24,981 nt of DNA from an uncultured Prevotella sp. (lineage in GTDB: Bacteria > Bacteroidota > Bacteroidia > Bacteroidales > Bacteroidaceae). Below the pieces are notes generated by a model. It ran no database searches and was not told where the DNA came from. It saw only the letters and a program-made list of their open reading frames with translations. The position numbers were made by a program, and so were the translations under genes. This document shows positions 1 to 7,390 of the stretch, in pieces. The stretch covers positions 1 through 24,981 of the forward strand of contig URER01000039.1 of the NCBI GenBank assembly GCA_900547005.1, in the 5' to 3' direction. Position 1 is the first letter of the stretch. Each line of letters opens with the position of its first letter.

Positions 1-2
1 TG

Positions 3-66
3 CAACGGAGGCTCCGTTGAAGCCCAAAACGGCCTCCGTTGGAGTGCAAAAGTGCCTCCGTTGCAA
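3..66. repeat. 22-bp-period dyad array 1
   Basis: The octamer CTCCGTTG occurs at 12-19, 34-41 and 56-63, exactly 22 bp apart. The first unit is a perfect 17-bp dyad with 8-bp arms (3-10 and 12-19) around a central G. The second has 5-bp arms (28-32 and 36-40), and the third has short outer arms (TGCAA at 45-49, TTGCA at 61-65). The dyad centres are near 11, 34 and 55. The array may continue upstream of the window. Its function is unknown; it could fold as hairpins in RNA or bind a dimeric protein. Confidence 0.7.
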
Positions 67-303
67 TTTAACGGGGCAAAAAACAGCTTCCAAAACGGCC
101 ATTTTTGCCTAAAAACGAGATAAGTCTTTGGTTATCAGAGTTTTAACTCTAAATCTCCTAAAATGCCGTATTTTTGCGTTTTTGAGCGCAAGTGAACATC
201 CGTTTCAAAATACGCGAGTTTTGAGGGCTATAACTGTAAAGATTTTTGGCGATATTTAATTTTGGCGACTTACTTATTTTTTTTATTTATTTTTCTGCTT
301 TTC
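67..303. other. AT-rich intergenic region, no gene seen
   Basis: I see no coding region here. It is AT-rich, with a small hairpin-forming sequence (GAGTT, TT, AACTC, at about 138-149) and an isolated TAATTTTG at 257-264. That octamer matches the Bacteroides -7 consensus, but no partner element lies at the usual distance. From about 285 the sequence is homologous to the region starting near 2066. Confidence 0.5.
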
Positions 304-515
304 CACCTATGGATTGTGCATTTTTGCACGACTATATAATCAGAAACCTAATAAAATATTAACTAAAAACAAAATCGTATGAAATTAAAATCTACACTTT
401 TAGCATTGGGAATGATGCTTCCCGCGTCAGTTTTTGCAACCGATTATTATATCCGTACTGCGGCAAATGGCACGGGGGACGGTTCGTCTTGGGATAACGC
501 AATGGCGTTTGAGAC
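285..515 (+). repeat. Duplicated segment, intact copy
   Basis: This segment spans the promoter, the leader and the first ~45 codons of the beta-helix gene. It is clearly homologous to 2066-2280, with shared blocks such as CCTATGGATTG, GCACGAC, CAGAAACCTAATAAAA and AAATCTACACTTTTA. The two copies are diverged, not identical, so the duplication is not recent. Confidence 0.75.
304..338 (+). promoter_or_regulatory. Candidate bipartite promoter of the beta-helix gene
   Basis: ACCTATGG at 305-312 is followed, after 18 bp, by ACTATATA at 331-338. The same ACCTATGG element, with an AT-rich second element at nearly the same distance, lies upstream of the broken paralogue (2087) and of the main operon (7318). 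This repeated spacing suggests -35-like and -10-like elements of one sigma factor, possibly the ECF factor encoded at 5423. A small dyad, GTGCA-TTTT-TGCAC, lies between the elements. The assignment to that sigma factor is inference. Confidence 0.45.
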
Positions 516-1845
516 GTTCTATACGGATTTCCAGAATAAAGATAAATTTGCAAGTGGCGACGCTTTCTATTTCGCGGAGGGTACATACGTAGTGCCGGAA
601 GTATCTGTCGCCACTCAGGTGGCAAAGGCCTTTACTTTCAAAGGTGGTTATCCGGAGACTTTGACGGGTACAGAACTTCCTGACGTGGACTACTCGGCAC
701 ACCGCACGATTATCTCTGGCGACAGAAATGGCGATGGTGTCCAAAATGCCGGTGATGCGCGTTGCCTTTTCGCCTTGCAGGCTAACACGGCTTCCACAAC
801 AAATCCGCAAAAACCGATTCTTATACAGGGAATAGATTTCTGCTATGTATATACATCTGAGGCGACAAGTGATAATGCTAACAGGAAGGGTGCGCTCTGT
901 ATAGACAATAGCGGTGATGTTACAATAAAGAACTGCCGTTTCTATAATAACGAGATAGCATCTGAAGGCTCAGCCATTGGAGGCGCAGCTCTGTTGAACT
1001 ATCGTTCTACGGTTCATCTGATTGATTGTGAGTTTACAAACAATAAGGCTAAGTCGCGTGGCGCAGCTATACGTGTCGCTTCAAACGCAGGCACTAAAGG
1101 CCATCTGACAGTAGAGCGTTGTCTGTTTGCAGGCAATGAGGTAACAGACAAGATGGGTTCTGCAATCTTTATACAGCATTCACCTGTTGTAACCATCGTG
1201 AACTCTACAATCGTAGATAATAAAGGTACTGAGGCTATATATATAGGTGCACCTGACGCTACATACAAACGTGTGCTGAATATCATTAGCTCTACAATCG
1301 CAAACAACGCGGGGGGCAATCAGGTTAAGATGGTGAAGGGCAACATTGCCAACTCTATAATCGTGGGTTGTGCAGGTGCTGAGGCTGATGCGGCCGATGC
1401 AATAGCTGTTACAGGTGGCGAGGCTGCTATCGTTTCAGGTGGAAATAATATCCTCGAAACAGGCGATGCTGCGATTACAACAAATGCAACCGATGTTATG
1501 TTGGAGAAAGGCAGAGCATACGCAACAGTATTTGGCACGAATGTTTTGACCGACGGCGTTCTCGTCCCGGTTTATAAAGCAACTGGCGCTTTGGCTGATG
1601 CCCTTGCAACAACAGTTGCAGAATGGGGCGTGGAAGGTGTAGACCTCACCGTAGACCAAAACGGAACGGAGCGTGGCGCGACAGTTCCGGGTGCTGTGAA
1701 GGCTGACATCAAGGACGCAATCTCTTCTGTTGAGGTTGCTGATAAAGCTGATGATGCTTATTACTACACACTCAGTGGCATCCGCGTGGCAACACCGCAG
1801 AAGGGCATCTTCATCAAGAATGGCAAGAAAGTTATTATAAAGTAG
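379..1845 (+). CDS. Secreted right-handed beta-helix protein with C-terminal sorting-like tail
   Basis: The protein has 488 residues. A signal peptide ends near V-F-A (residues 18-20). The mature protein starts with the T-D-Y-Y-I-R motif common in Pmp-like/pectin-lyase-fold proteins. The centre holds repeated short strands (such as IKNCRFYNN, LIDCEFTNN, VERCLFAGN and IVNSTIVDN) typical of a right-handed parallel beta-helix. A dockerin-like calcium loop is visible at D115-D126 (DRNGDGVQNAGD). The last ~28 residues (461-488) form a conserved tail, Y-T-L-S-G-I-R...G-I-F-I-K-N-G-K-K, resembling Bacteroidetes C-terminal sorting tails. I see no polysaccharide-lyase catalytic signature, so an adhesin or glycan-binding role is as likely as an enzyme. 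A terminator follows, so it appears monocistronic. Confidence 0.85.
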   Translation: MKLKSTLLALGMMLPASVFATDYYIRTAANGTGDGSSWDNAMAFETFYTDFQNKDKFASGDAFYFAEGTYVVPEVSVATQVAKAFTFKGGYPETLTGTELPDVDYSAHRTIISGDRNGDGVQNAGDARCLFALQANTASTTNPQKPILIQGIDFCYVYTSEATSDNANRKGALCIDNSGDVTIKNCRFYNNEIASEGSAIGGAALLNYRSTVHLIDCEFTNNKAKSRGAAIRVASNAGTKGHLTVERCLFAGNEVTDKMGSAIFIQHSPVVTIVNSTIVDNKGTEAIYIGAPDATYKRVLNIISSTIANNAGGNQVKMVKGNIANSIIVGCAGAEADAADAIAVTGGEAAIVSGGNNILETGDAAITTNATDVMLEKGRAYATVFGTNVLTDGVLVPVYKATGALADALATTVAEWGVEGVDLTVDQNGTERGATVPGAVKADIKDAISSVEVADKADDAYYYTLSGIRVATPQKGIFIKNGKKVIIK

Positions 1846-1964
1846 TGGTATATAAAATATATGTAATTAATCGTCAAAATGTTTTTAGCAGTTTTTTCTC
1901 AAACTCAAAAGTTTAATAGTTAATTAAAATCGTTTCAATGACCTTAACTTAATCTGAGAATACC

Positions 1965-1996
1965 AAACGGGACTCCGCGATGGAGTTCCGTTTTTT
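1965..1996 (+). terminator. Rho-independent terminator after beta-helix gene
   Basis: ACGGGACTCC (1967-1976) pairs with GGAGTTCCGT (1982-1991) through one G-U wobble, closing a 5-base loop, and a T run follows. Flanking AA/TT extends the stem. It lies 120 bp past the stop codon, so the transcript has a long AT-rich 3' end (1846-1964), in which I see nothing else. Confidence 0.85.
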
Positions 1997-2065
1997 AGTA
2001 TGTGTCTTAACGTCTGTTAGTGAGTGGACTGTTATGATGTTATCATGTCTTTTGTCTTCTTTTTA

Positions 2066-2280
2066 TATCCTTTTTTTGCTTTTCAGACCTATGGATTGTT
2101 TCCGCTTGCACGACATTATAAGCAGAAACCTAATAAAAATTAATTATAAACAAAACTGTTATGAATCTAAAATCTACACTTTTAACTTTAGGACTTTTTA
2201 TTCCTGTGTCGGTATTTGCTACTGATTACTATATCCGCAGTGATGCAAGCGGCACTGGAAATGGCTTGTCTTGGGATATA
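2066..2280 (+). repeat. Duplicated segment, degraded copy
   Basis: Second copy of the promoter, leader and 5' coding region found at 285-515. Homology stops abruptly after the codons for S-W-D, where the coding sequence is broken. The promoter-like elements are retained. Confidence 0.75.
2087..2120 (+). promoter_or_regulatory. Candidate bipartite promoter, duplicated copy
   Basis: ACCTATGG at 2087-2094 is followed, at the same spacing as in the 304-338 copy, by CGAC (2111) and an AT-rich ATTATAA element. No terminator is visible between here and 2365, so this is the best candidate promoter for the DUF4832 protein at 2365 and the esterase at 4014. Confidence 0.4.
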
Positions 2281-2316
2281 TGTATGGCACACAGAGTGAG
2301 TATGGCGGTGCTGTAA
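2161..2316 (+). pseudogene. Truncated remnant of a beta-helix protein gene
   Basis: This 51-codon reading frame encodes the same signal peptide and start of mature protein as the gene at 379 (MNLKSTLLTLG..., cleavage after V-F-A, then T-D-Y-Y-I-R-S). It loses similarity after S-W-D and stops at 2314-2316. Nearly the whole beta-helix is missing. The simplest explanation is a large internal deletion after tandem duplication. The ~50 bases after its stop lead directly to the next gene. A functional short secreted peptide is possible but less likely. Confidence 0.7.
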
Positions 2317-2364
2317 CAAGTAATTATCCTGATTGCTTGTGGGACGATTAAAAACAATACGATT

Positions 2365-4008
2365 ATGAAGTGTAATATATTTCTTGCGTTTCTGCTGCTC
2401 TTTCCTTTGGGCTTGTTCTCTCAAGAGACCAACACCATCGTGATAGAGCCTGACAATGACGTGATACTGCGCAACCCGATGAACGGTTGGGTAGTCTATA
2501 TGGGACGTGGAGGATGGGACTCCACGTTCTGGACGGAGCAGAAGTACGACGCTATGCCGATAAACGGTACGACGGAGACCGTGCGTGTCAGCGACTATGC
2601 ATCATGCGCTTACCTGCGCGCCGCGTGGTCGTTCTTCGAGCCTACAGAGGGAAACTACGCATGGAAAGACACATCCACGCGATGCTACCGACTCATAAAG
2701 AGCGCGCGTGACCGCGGGCTGCGATTGGCCTTCCGTATTATCGTGGACGGCCGTGACCAGGGGCAGAACACACCGGAATACGTGTTCAATGCCGGAGCAA
2801 CATATTATGAGAACACCGTCGGGTCGAGAACCGTGAAGTCTCCATACGCTGATGATGCCGTGTTCCAAAAGAAATACGAGGCCTTCATAAAGGCTTTGGC
2901 CGCGGATTTCAACGACCCCGACGTTGTCGATTTCGTCGATGGATACGGCCTCGGCAAGTGGGGCGAGGGCCATCAGGTAGTGTATCAGGACAGGAGCAAC
3001 AAACTGAAGGTGCTCGACTGGATAACAACTCTCTATTCGGAGCAGTTCACTAAAGTGCCGTTGCTGCTCAACTACCACCGTGTGTTGGGTGCTAACACCG
3101 AATGGTCGGACACCCCCAACGCCGACTCCAAAGGCATGATAGAGACAGCCGTGGCCAAAGGCTACTCGCTGCGACATGACGCTTTCGGCATGACCGGCTA
3201 TTATAAGCAGTGGGAGAAGGACATCGCCGCAAGTCATTTCGGCAAGCGTCCCATCGTCATGGAAGGCGGATGGGTGACAAACAATCATCGTTATTGGATT
3301 GACCCGAGCGGCGAATACCGTCAGGGACACCCGGAGGACGTGCGCATTGGCGAGTATAAAGCCTCGAAGGAGGCCCGCGTCAATATGATGGACCTGCGTG
3401 TTAACGAGGTGCCTTCATGGTTTGAGAACTTCGATTTGATAAAGGGAATGTGCCTTGAAGGCGGCTATCGCCTTTATCCCGATTTGGTTACTGCGCCTAA
3501 AACCGTTGCCACAGGCGGTAAATTGTCGATAAGCCATAGGTGGAACAACGCCGGTTGGGGCTATTGTCCGACTAACATTCCGCAGTGGAACCAGAAATAT
3601 AAGGTGGCTTTTGCATTGCTCGACGCAGGCGGCAACGTGCAGAATACGATGGTGGAGACAGCCAGTGACCTGTCTGCATGGATAAAAGGAACGCCAACGG
3701 CATACGAATCGTCTTTCGATATGACCGGTGTCGCTGCCGGGAAATACACCCTTGCCGTTGGTCTTGTGGATGTTACGAAAGCCAATGCCATAGGTTTGCA
3801 GATGGCAGTAGACCACAGCAAGCTACGGAACGGTTGGTATCCGCTGGCCGAATTGGAAGTAACTCCGGCCTCACAGACAGGTATCGGCTCTCCGTTAACA
3901 GCCGACAAGGAGGCGAAAGTCTGTTACACCTTGCAGGGAATACGCACATCCCGCCCCGCGACTCCGGGCATATACATTTCTGATGGAAAGAAAATAGTAG
4001 TGAGATAG
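2365..4008 (+). CDS. DUF4832-type putative glycoside hydrolase, paralogue A, with C-terminal sorting-like tail
   Basis: The protein has 547 residues, with a signal peptide ending near residue 19. An N-terminal TIM-barrel-like region (about 25-360) starts with R-N-P-M-N-G-W and includes YLRAAWSFFEPTEGNYAW, reminiscent of clan GH-A enzymes. A C-terminal beta-sandwich region (about 370-500) matches my recollection of DUF4832, with GWGYCPTNIPQWNQKYKV conserved in all three paralogues here. Candidate catalytic glutamates are E201 (GKWGE) and E300 (VMEGGW). The last ~28 residues (520-547) form a sorting-like tail closely similar to that of the beta-helix protein, suggesting secretion or surface attachment. 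The esterase at 4014 follows after 5 bp, so the two are co-transcribed. The activity is inferred, not known. Confidence 0.8.
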   Translation: MKCNIFLAFLLLFPLGLFSQETNTIVIEPDNDVILRNPMNGWVVYMGRGGWDSTFWTEQKYDAMPINGTTETVRVSDYASCAYLRAAWSFFEPTEGNYAWKDTSTRCYRLIKSARDRGLRLAFRIIVDGRDQGQNTPEYVFNAGATYYENTVGSRTVKSPYADDAVFQKKYEAFIKALAADFNDPDVVDFVDGYGLGKWGEGHQVVYQDRSNKLKVLDWITTLYSEQFTKVPLLLNYHRVLGANTEWSDTPNADSKGMIETAVAKGYSLRHDAFGMTGYYKQWEKDIAASHFGKRPIVMEGGWVTNNHRYWIDPSGEYRQGHPEDVRIGEYKASKEARVNMMDLRVNEVPSWFENFDLIKGMCLEGGYRLYPDLVTAPKTVATGGKLSISHRWNNAGWGYCPTNIPQWNQKYKVAFALLDAGGNVQNTMVETASDLSAWIKGTPTAYESSFDMTGVAAGKYTLAVGLVDVTKANAIGLQMAVDHSKLRNGWYPLAELEVTPASQTGIGSPLTADKEAKVCYTLQGIRTSRPATPGIYISDGKKIVVR

Positions 4009-4013
4009 AAGAT

Positions 4014-5342
4014 ATGAATAATTGTTTTTTGGTTATAATATTGGTGTTGTCCGGGCTTTTCGCCGTTCCAGAGACGGTGGAAGCCCGGCAGCAAAAACAC
4101 TTCACGATTATGGGAATCGGCGACTCCATCACCGAGGGAGGCGACGCGTTTGAGTCGTATATCTGTCCCTTGTGGGAACTGCTATATGGTGCAGGCTATG
4201 ACTTCGACATGATCGGACCGCGCCGCAGCTATACACGCATAGGGTGGATAAACCACTATGGCAACAGCGGAAAGAACGCCGAGTGGGTTGCCGGCGGTGT
4301 GGAGAAAATTTATCCGGAATATCCCGCCGATATAGTGCTGATACATTCTGGCCACAACCACTTTATGAAGGAGAAGCCGGTAGACGGAATCATAAACGCC
4401 TATCGCAAGATGTTGGCTGCTATCCGCAGTGCCAATCCCGATGCATACGTGCTGCTCGCTAAAGTGATACCGAGCGGAAAACTGCCAAAATACAGTTATA
4501 TAAAAGAACTGAACAGGCGTATTGAGAAGTTTGTGAAGGAGCAGAACGACAGTCGGCTGATATGCGTCGACCAGTCGGCAGGCTTCGACTGGCGACAGAA
4601 TACCATTGCCGACAAGGTGCATCCCAACAGACAGGGAGCCAAACGCATGGCAGAAACATGGTATGAGGCATTGAAGAAAATTCTCGGCGAGGCTCCTAAT
4701 ACCTATAATATATATAAGACGGCTTATAGAAAGTTGTCAGAAACAGACAGCCTGTCGCTTCATGTATTCCGCCAAAAGGCAGATATCCCACGCCCGGCAA
4801 TACTCTATTTCTTCGCCGGAGGATGGAAACACGGTTCTCCGTTGCAGTTCTATCGTGAGTGCGATTACTATTCCACGAAGGGAATGGTGGCTATAACGGC
4901 CGACTACCGCACAACGAAATCACACGGAACGGCCGTCGATGACGGATTCAGCGACGCGCAGGCAGCCCTCGACTACGTGCGCAGCCATGCCATAGAGCTT
5001 GGCATAGACACCACGCGTATCGTCGTTGCCGGAGCATCGGCAGGCGGAGCAATGGCCGGCAGCGTGAAAGGGGCAAACTATCGCGTGCTCTATTATCCCG
5101 TTGTCGACAGCATACGCGCGGCCGGTGGCGATGTTCCGACGCTCATGCTGATGGGTTCGGAAGATCCGTACAGCGATTGCGGCAAGGCATTCTCGTTCTG
5201 CCGGAACCATCATTTCGACTTCATGTTGGTCGAAGGAGGCCGGCATCCGCTCTTCTCTTACAGACAGCAGCCGGGCAAGATGTTCGTCCGGGTTAAGGAA
5301 CTGACAGACAATTTCTTGCGTTATCATGGCATTTTGAGGTGA
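4014..5342 (+). CDS. Two-domain esterase: N-terminal SGNH/GDSL, C-terminal alpha/beta hydrolase
   Basis: The protein has 442 residues, with a signal peptide ending near residue 23 (V-E-A). Residues ~30-222 are an SGNH hydrolase: GDSITEGG with nucleophile S38, block II glycine near G86, block III G-H-N-H with N115, and block V D200-x-x-H203. Block III reads HSGHNHF instead of the usual GTND. Residues ~245-442 are an alpha/beta hydrolase: oxyanion loop FFAGGW (266-271), nucleophile elbow GASAGG with S342, acid D384 (S-E-D-P) and H411 (GGRHP). Both triads look complete. A carbohydrate esterase removing two kinds of acyl group from a glycan is the likely role. The domain order is the reverse of the esterase at 21469. 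Confidence 0.85.
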   Translation: MNNCFLVIILVLSGLFAVPETVEARQQKHFTIMGIGDSITEGGDAFESYICPLWELLYGAGYDFDMIGPRRSYTRIGWINHYGNSGKNAEWVAGGVEKIYPEYPADIVLIHSGHNHFMKEKPVDGIINAYRKMLAAIRSANPDAYVLLAKVIPSGKLPKYSYIKELNRRIEKFVKEQNDSRLICVDQSAGFDWRQNTIADKVHPNRQGAKRMAETWYEALKKILGEAPNTYNIYKTAYRKLSETDSLSLHVFRQKADIPRPAILYFFAGGWKHGSPLQFYRECDYYSTKGMVAITADYRTTKSHGTAVDDGFSDAQAALDYVRSHAIELGIDTTRIVVAGASAGGAMAGSVKGANYRVLYYPVVDSIRAAGGDVPTLMLMGSEDPYSDCGKAFSFCRNHHFDFMLVEGGRHPLFSYRQQPGKMFVRVKELTDNFLRYHGILR

Positions 5343-5368
5343 AAAACAGCACTAAAACGTCAAGAACT

Positions 5369-5399
5369 ATTGTTTTGTAGTTTAATTTTTATAATTTTG
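5369..5399 (+). promoter_or_regulatory. Bacteroides-type housekeeping promoter for the sigma factor gene
   Basis: TAATTTTG at 5392-5399 matches the Bacteroides -7 consensus TAnnTTTG. ATTG at 5369-5372 lies 19 bp upstream as a -33-like element. The start codon at 5423 is 24 bp past the -7 element. I see no terminator between the esterase stop (5342) and this site, so some read-through is possible. Confidence 0.55.
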
Positions 5400-5422
5400 C
5401 ATAGCTATTTATACTAATAGGT

Positions 5423-5995
5423 ATGTCTAAAGCCGAAGATTTTCTAATAAGGTTAGTATCAGAAGGAGACGAGAAGGCATTCGATCGGTTGATGGATGTC
5501 TACTCGCCTCCTCTTTATAATTATGCTTACGGCATCATCGGAAACAAAGAACTGGCCGAGGAAGTAGTCAGCGACGTGTTTCTTGATGTATGGAAATTAG
5601 GGGGGGCAATATCCGAAATTAATAACCTCAAGAGTTTCCTCAACACCGTCGTTTATAGAAAATCAATATCCTGCATAAGGAAAGAGAAGAAGCATAAGGG
5701 CATTGTCAACATTGATGATGTGCAGAATTTCCACTTTCCCCTTATGGAAACAGCTTCAGACAAGATTATCTCGCAGGAGGAAATCGACCGTCTTAATGGC
5801 GCCATCGACCGTCTGCCCCCGAAATGCAAGCACGTTTTTTATCTCGCAAAAATAGAATGTATGCCGTATGCGGAGATATGCGAGCAACTGGGAATAGCTC
5901 TGCCTACGGTGGATTATCATGTGAAATATGCGATGAACTTTTTGAAAAAAATATTAAAAAACGCATATTTGTTGTCGTTCCTCCTATGGAATTGA
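5423..5995 (+). CDS. ECF-type RNA polymerase sigma factor (SusC-linked)
   Basis: The protein has 190 residues, typical for the family. Region 2 covers about residues 12-80 (EKAFDRLMDVYSPPLYNYAY, then LAEEVVSDVFLDVW). Region 4 covers about 120-178, with a helix-turn-helix in PYAEICEQLGIALPTVDYHV. A hydrophobic tail ends the protein, as in many Bacteroidales members. The anti-sigma gene starts 53 bp downstream. Such pairs in Bacteroides activate the neighbouring SusC/SusD operon after a signal from the STN domain of SusC. In B. thetaiotaomicron this control type is common for host-glycan loci, which hints at substrate class but does not prove it. Confidence 0.93.
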   Translation: MSKAEDFLIRLVSEGDEKAFDRLMDVYSPPLYNYAYGIIGNKELAEEVVSDVFLDVWKLGGAISEINNLKSFLNTVVYRKSISCIRKEKKHKGIVNIDDVQNFHFPLMETASDKIISQEEIDRLNGAIDRLPPKCKHVFYLAKIECMPYAEICEQLGIALPTVDYHVKYAMNFLKKILKNAYLLSFLLWN

Positions 5996-6048
5996 TGCTA
6001 AACCAATGACTTAATCATAGGAAGGATAATAATAGAAAAAAATATTTG

Positions 6049-6915
6049 ATGGACATAAAAGACTATAAATACGATATTACGGAAGAAGACAAGAAACTGG
6101 AATTCTTCGTAAATGAGTGCCAACCGCGAGAGATTGACATCGAATCGATTAAGCGTAAGACATACGATAAGATAGCAAAAGCTAAGGCGCAGCGCCGGAG
6201 ACGCAGGCTTTGGATTTCCCTGTCTGCCGCAGCCGCGTGTGTTGCGGTGCTGCTCTCGTTCGGCTATATATATAAAGATACGGGCGAGGGCACGGTGAAG
6301 CGTGTGCTGGCACAAGTGAAGAAGCCCGTAGAGTATGTAACCGAGACCGTTCCCGTGGGCGAACGGCACACTATAATTTTGTCGGACGGAACGAAAATCA
6401 TAGCCAACTCCCGCACAAAGATAGTCTATCCTAAGACATTCGACGGCGACACGCGCGAGGTGAAAGTCGAGGGACAGGCCTATTTCGAGGTTACACACGA
6501 CGAAGACCATCCGTTTATTGTGAATATGAACGACTTCCGTGTGCAGGTCTTGGGAACGAAATTCGATGTGAACAGCTATGCGGGCGTGCGCTCGGAAGTG
6601 GTTCTTGTCGAAGGTTCGGTAAAGATTTCTACCGGCAAGCAGGAACTGAAGATGAAGCCCAACCAGCTCGTTTCGCTTACTGGCAGCGACATCGTGTCGG
6701 TGAAAACGGTAGATGCGTCGCAGTATATCAGTTGGCGCAACGGCTTCATCAATCTTAACGGCGAGTCGATGCCACGCATCATCGAGCGGCTGAACAACTA
6801 TTATGGCACGTCGGTTAAGTATGACGGAAGGCAGCGTGGCCGCCGTTTCTATGGCAAACTCGTGTTGCAGAACAATATAAACAAGGTGATGGAAAGCCTT
6901 GAGGTGATAAAGTAA
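6049..6915 (+). CDS. FecR-type anti-sigma factor, apparently short at the C terminus
   Basis: I place the start at the ATG at 6049, directly after an in-frame TTG, giving 288 residues. The N-terminal cytoplasmic part (1-53) should bind the sigma factor. A basic stretch (QRRRRR) precedes one membrane helix at about 54-75. The periplasmic FecR domain is at about 100-192 (VPVGERHTIILSDGTKI, VEGQAYFEVTHDEDHPF). A DUF4974-like region begins near 234, but it stops at MESLEVIK, where family members usually continue for about 20-30 residues. A purine-rich repeat tract starts right after the stop, so the 3' end may have been lost or replaced. The protein probably still works, because the DUF4974 core is present, but this is not certain. 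Confidence 0.88.
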   Translation: MDIKDYKYDITEEDKKLEFFVNECQPREIDIESIKRKTYDKIAKAKAQRRRRRLWISLSAAAACVAVLLSFGYIYKDTGEGTVKRVLAQVKKPVEYVTETVPVGERHTIILSDGTKIIANSRTKIVYPKTFDGDTREVKVEGQAYFEVTHDEDHPFIVNMNDFRVQVLGTKFDVNSYAGVRSEVVLVEGSVKISTGKQELKMKPNQLVSLTGSDIVSVKTVDASQYISWRNGFINLNGESMPRIIERLNNYYGTSVKYDGRQRGRRFYGKLVLQNNINKVMESLEVIK

Positions 6916-6919
6916 CGCC

Positions 6920-6985
6920 CTCTTAAAGAGGAGAGAGGAGAGGGGAGAGCAACTAAAAGAGGAGAGAGGAGAGTAGCTAAAAGAG
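6920..6985 (+). repeat. Purine-rich (GA) imperfect repeat tract
   Basis: This is a nearly all-purine stretch with repeated GAGGAGAGAGGAGAG blocks and two copies of CTAAAAGAG, about 24 bp apart. It lies between the anti-sigma stop codon and the terminator stem. It may be slippage-prone. Mirror-symmetric purine tracts can form triplex DNA, but nothing here proves that. Confidence 0.6.
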
Positions 6986-7031
6986 AAAGAGGAGAGAGAA
7001 ATGCTTTGTGTTTCTGTCTCCTCTTTTTTTT
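6986..7031 (+). terminator. Rho-independent terminator of the sigma/anti-sigma operon
   Basis: AAAGAGGAGA (6986-6995) pairs perfectly with TCTCCTCTTT (7017-7026) across a 21-base loop, and T residues run to 7031. The upstream arm is the last unit of the purine-rich tract. Confidence 0.75.
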
Positions 7032-7050
7032 ACTTGAAGCCCGCTCCCGC

Positions 7051-7194
7051 AGTACTAAGCCCGAATTACTCCAGTACTAAAGCCGGAATACTCGAGTAAT
7101 CACGCCCGAATTACTCCAGTACTCGACCCGAAATACTCCAGTACTTGACCCGAAATACTCCAGTACTTGACCCGAAATACTCCAGTATTGAGCC
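7051..7194. repeat. 22-bp-period dyad array 2
   Basis: About six and a half units of 22 bp (one of 23) are present. Units starting at 7140 and 7162 are identical, and the one at 7118 differs at one base. Each unit junction carries a short dyad, TACT-CC-AGTA (TACTCGAGTA in the second). Dyad centres fall at about 7071.5, 7093.5, 7116.5, 7138.5, 7160.5 and 7182.5. The arms differ from those in arrays 1 and 3, but the spacing is the same. There are no unique spacers, so this is not a CRISPR array. Confidence 0.85.
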
Positions 7195-7316
7195 ATAGCA
7201 CTCTGTTCTCTCTGCCCTCTTACTTCTATCTTAGTCTCCCTAAAGACTATTGTCTGAACTCCAGAACTCCTGTCTCCTGACTACTTTTACACCGTCTTTC
7301 TTAATAAACGTTAATG
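7195..7316. other. Intergenic stretch before the main operon, no gene seen
   Basis: It is rich in C and T on the + strand (for example CTCTGTTCTCTCTGCCCTCTTACTT split over 7200-7226) and then AT-rich toward the promoter. I see no reading frame of interest and no RNA gene. Confidence 0.5.
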
Positions 7317-7352
7317 CACCTATGGGTAATCTTAAATATAATATACTATATA
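7317..7352 (+). promoter_or_regulatory. Candidate bipartite promoter of the main PUL operon
   Basis: ACCTATGG at 7318-7325 is followed after 19 bp by ACTATATA at 7345-7352. This matches the 305/331 pair (18-bp gap) upstream of the beta-helix gene. The start codon at 7391 is 38 bp downstream. No TAnnTTTG housekeeping element is obvious here. I infer control by the ECF sigma factor. Confidence 0.45.
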
Positions 7353-7390
7353 TATAGAACTTGAAACAAAAATAACATATCTATTAATAC

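Noticed and set aside
257..264. TAATTTTG as a -7 promoter element of the beta-helix gene
   Set aside because: No TTTG or TTG lies about 19-21 bp upstream, and the site is far from the start codon. The shared ACCTATGG motif closer to the gene is a better candidate.
721..760. Dockerin domain in the beta-helix protein
   Set aside because: Only one short calcium-loop-like stretch (D115-D126) is present. A dockerin needs two such loops with helices, and no cohesin is seen.
2602..3330. Minus-strand reading frame of 242 codons
   Set aside because: Antisense to the DUF4832 paralogue A gene. No domain is recognisable in it, whereas the plus-strand frame is conserved among three paralogues.
7051..7194. 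Possible CRISPR array
   Set aside because: The units are contiguous 22-bp repeats without unique spacers, and no cas genes are in the window.
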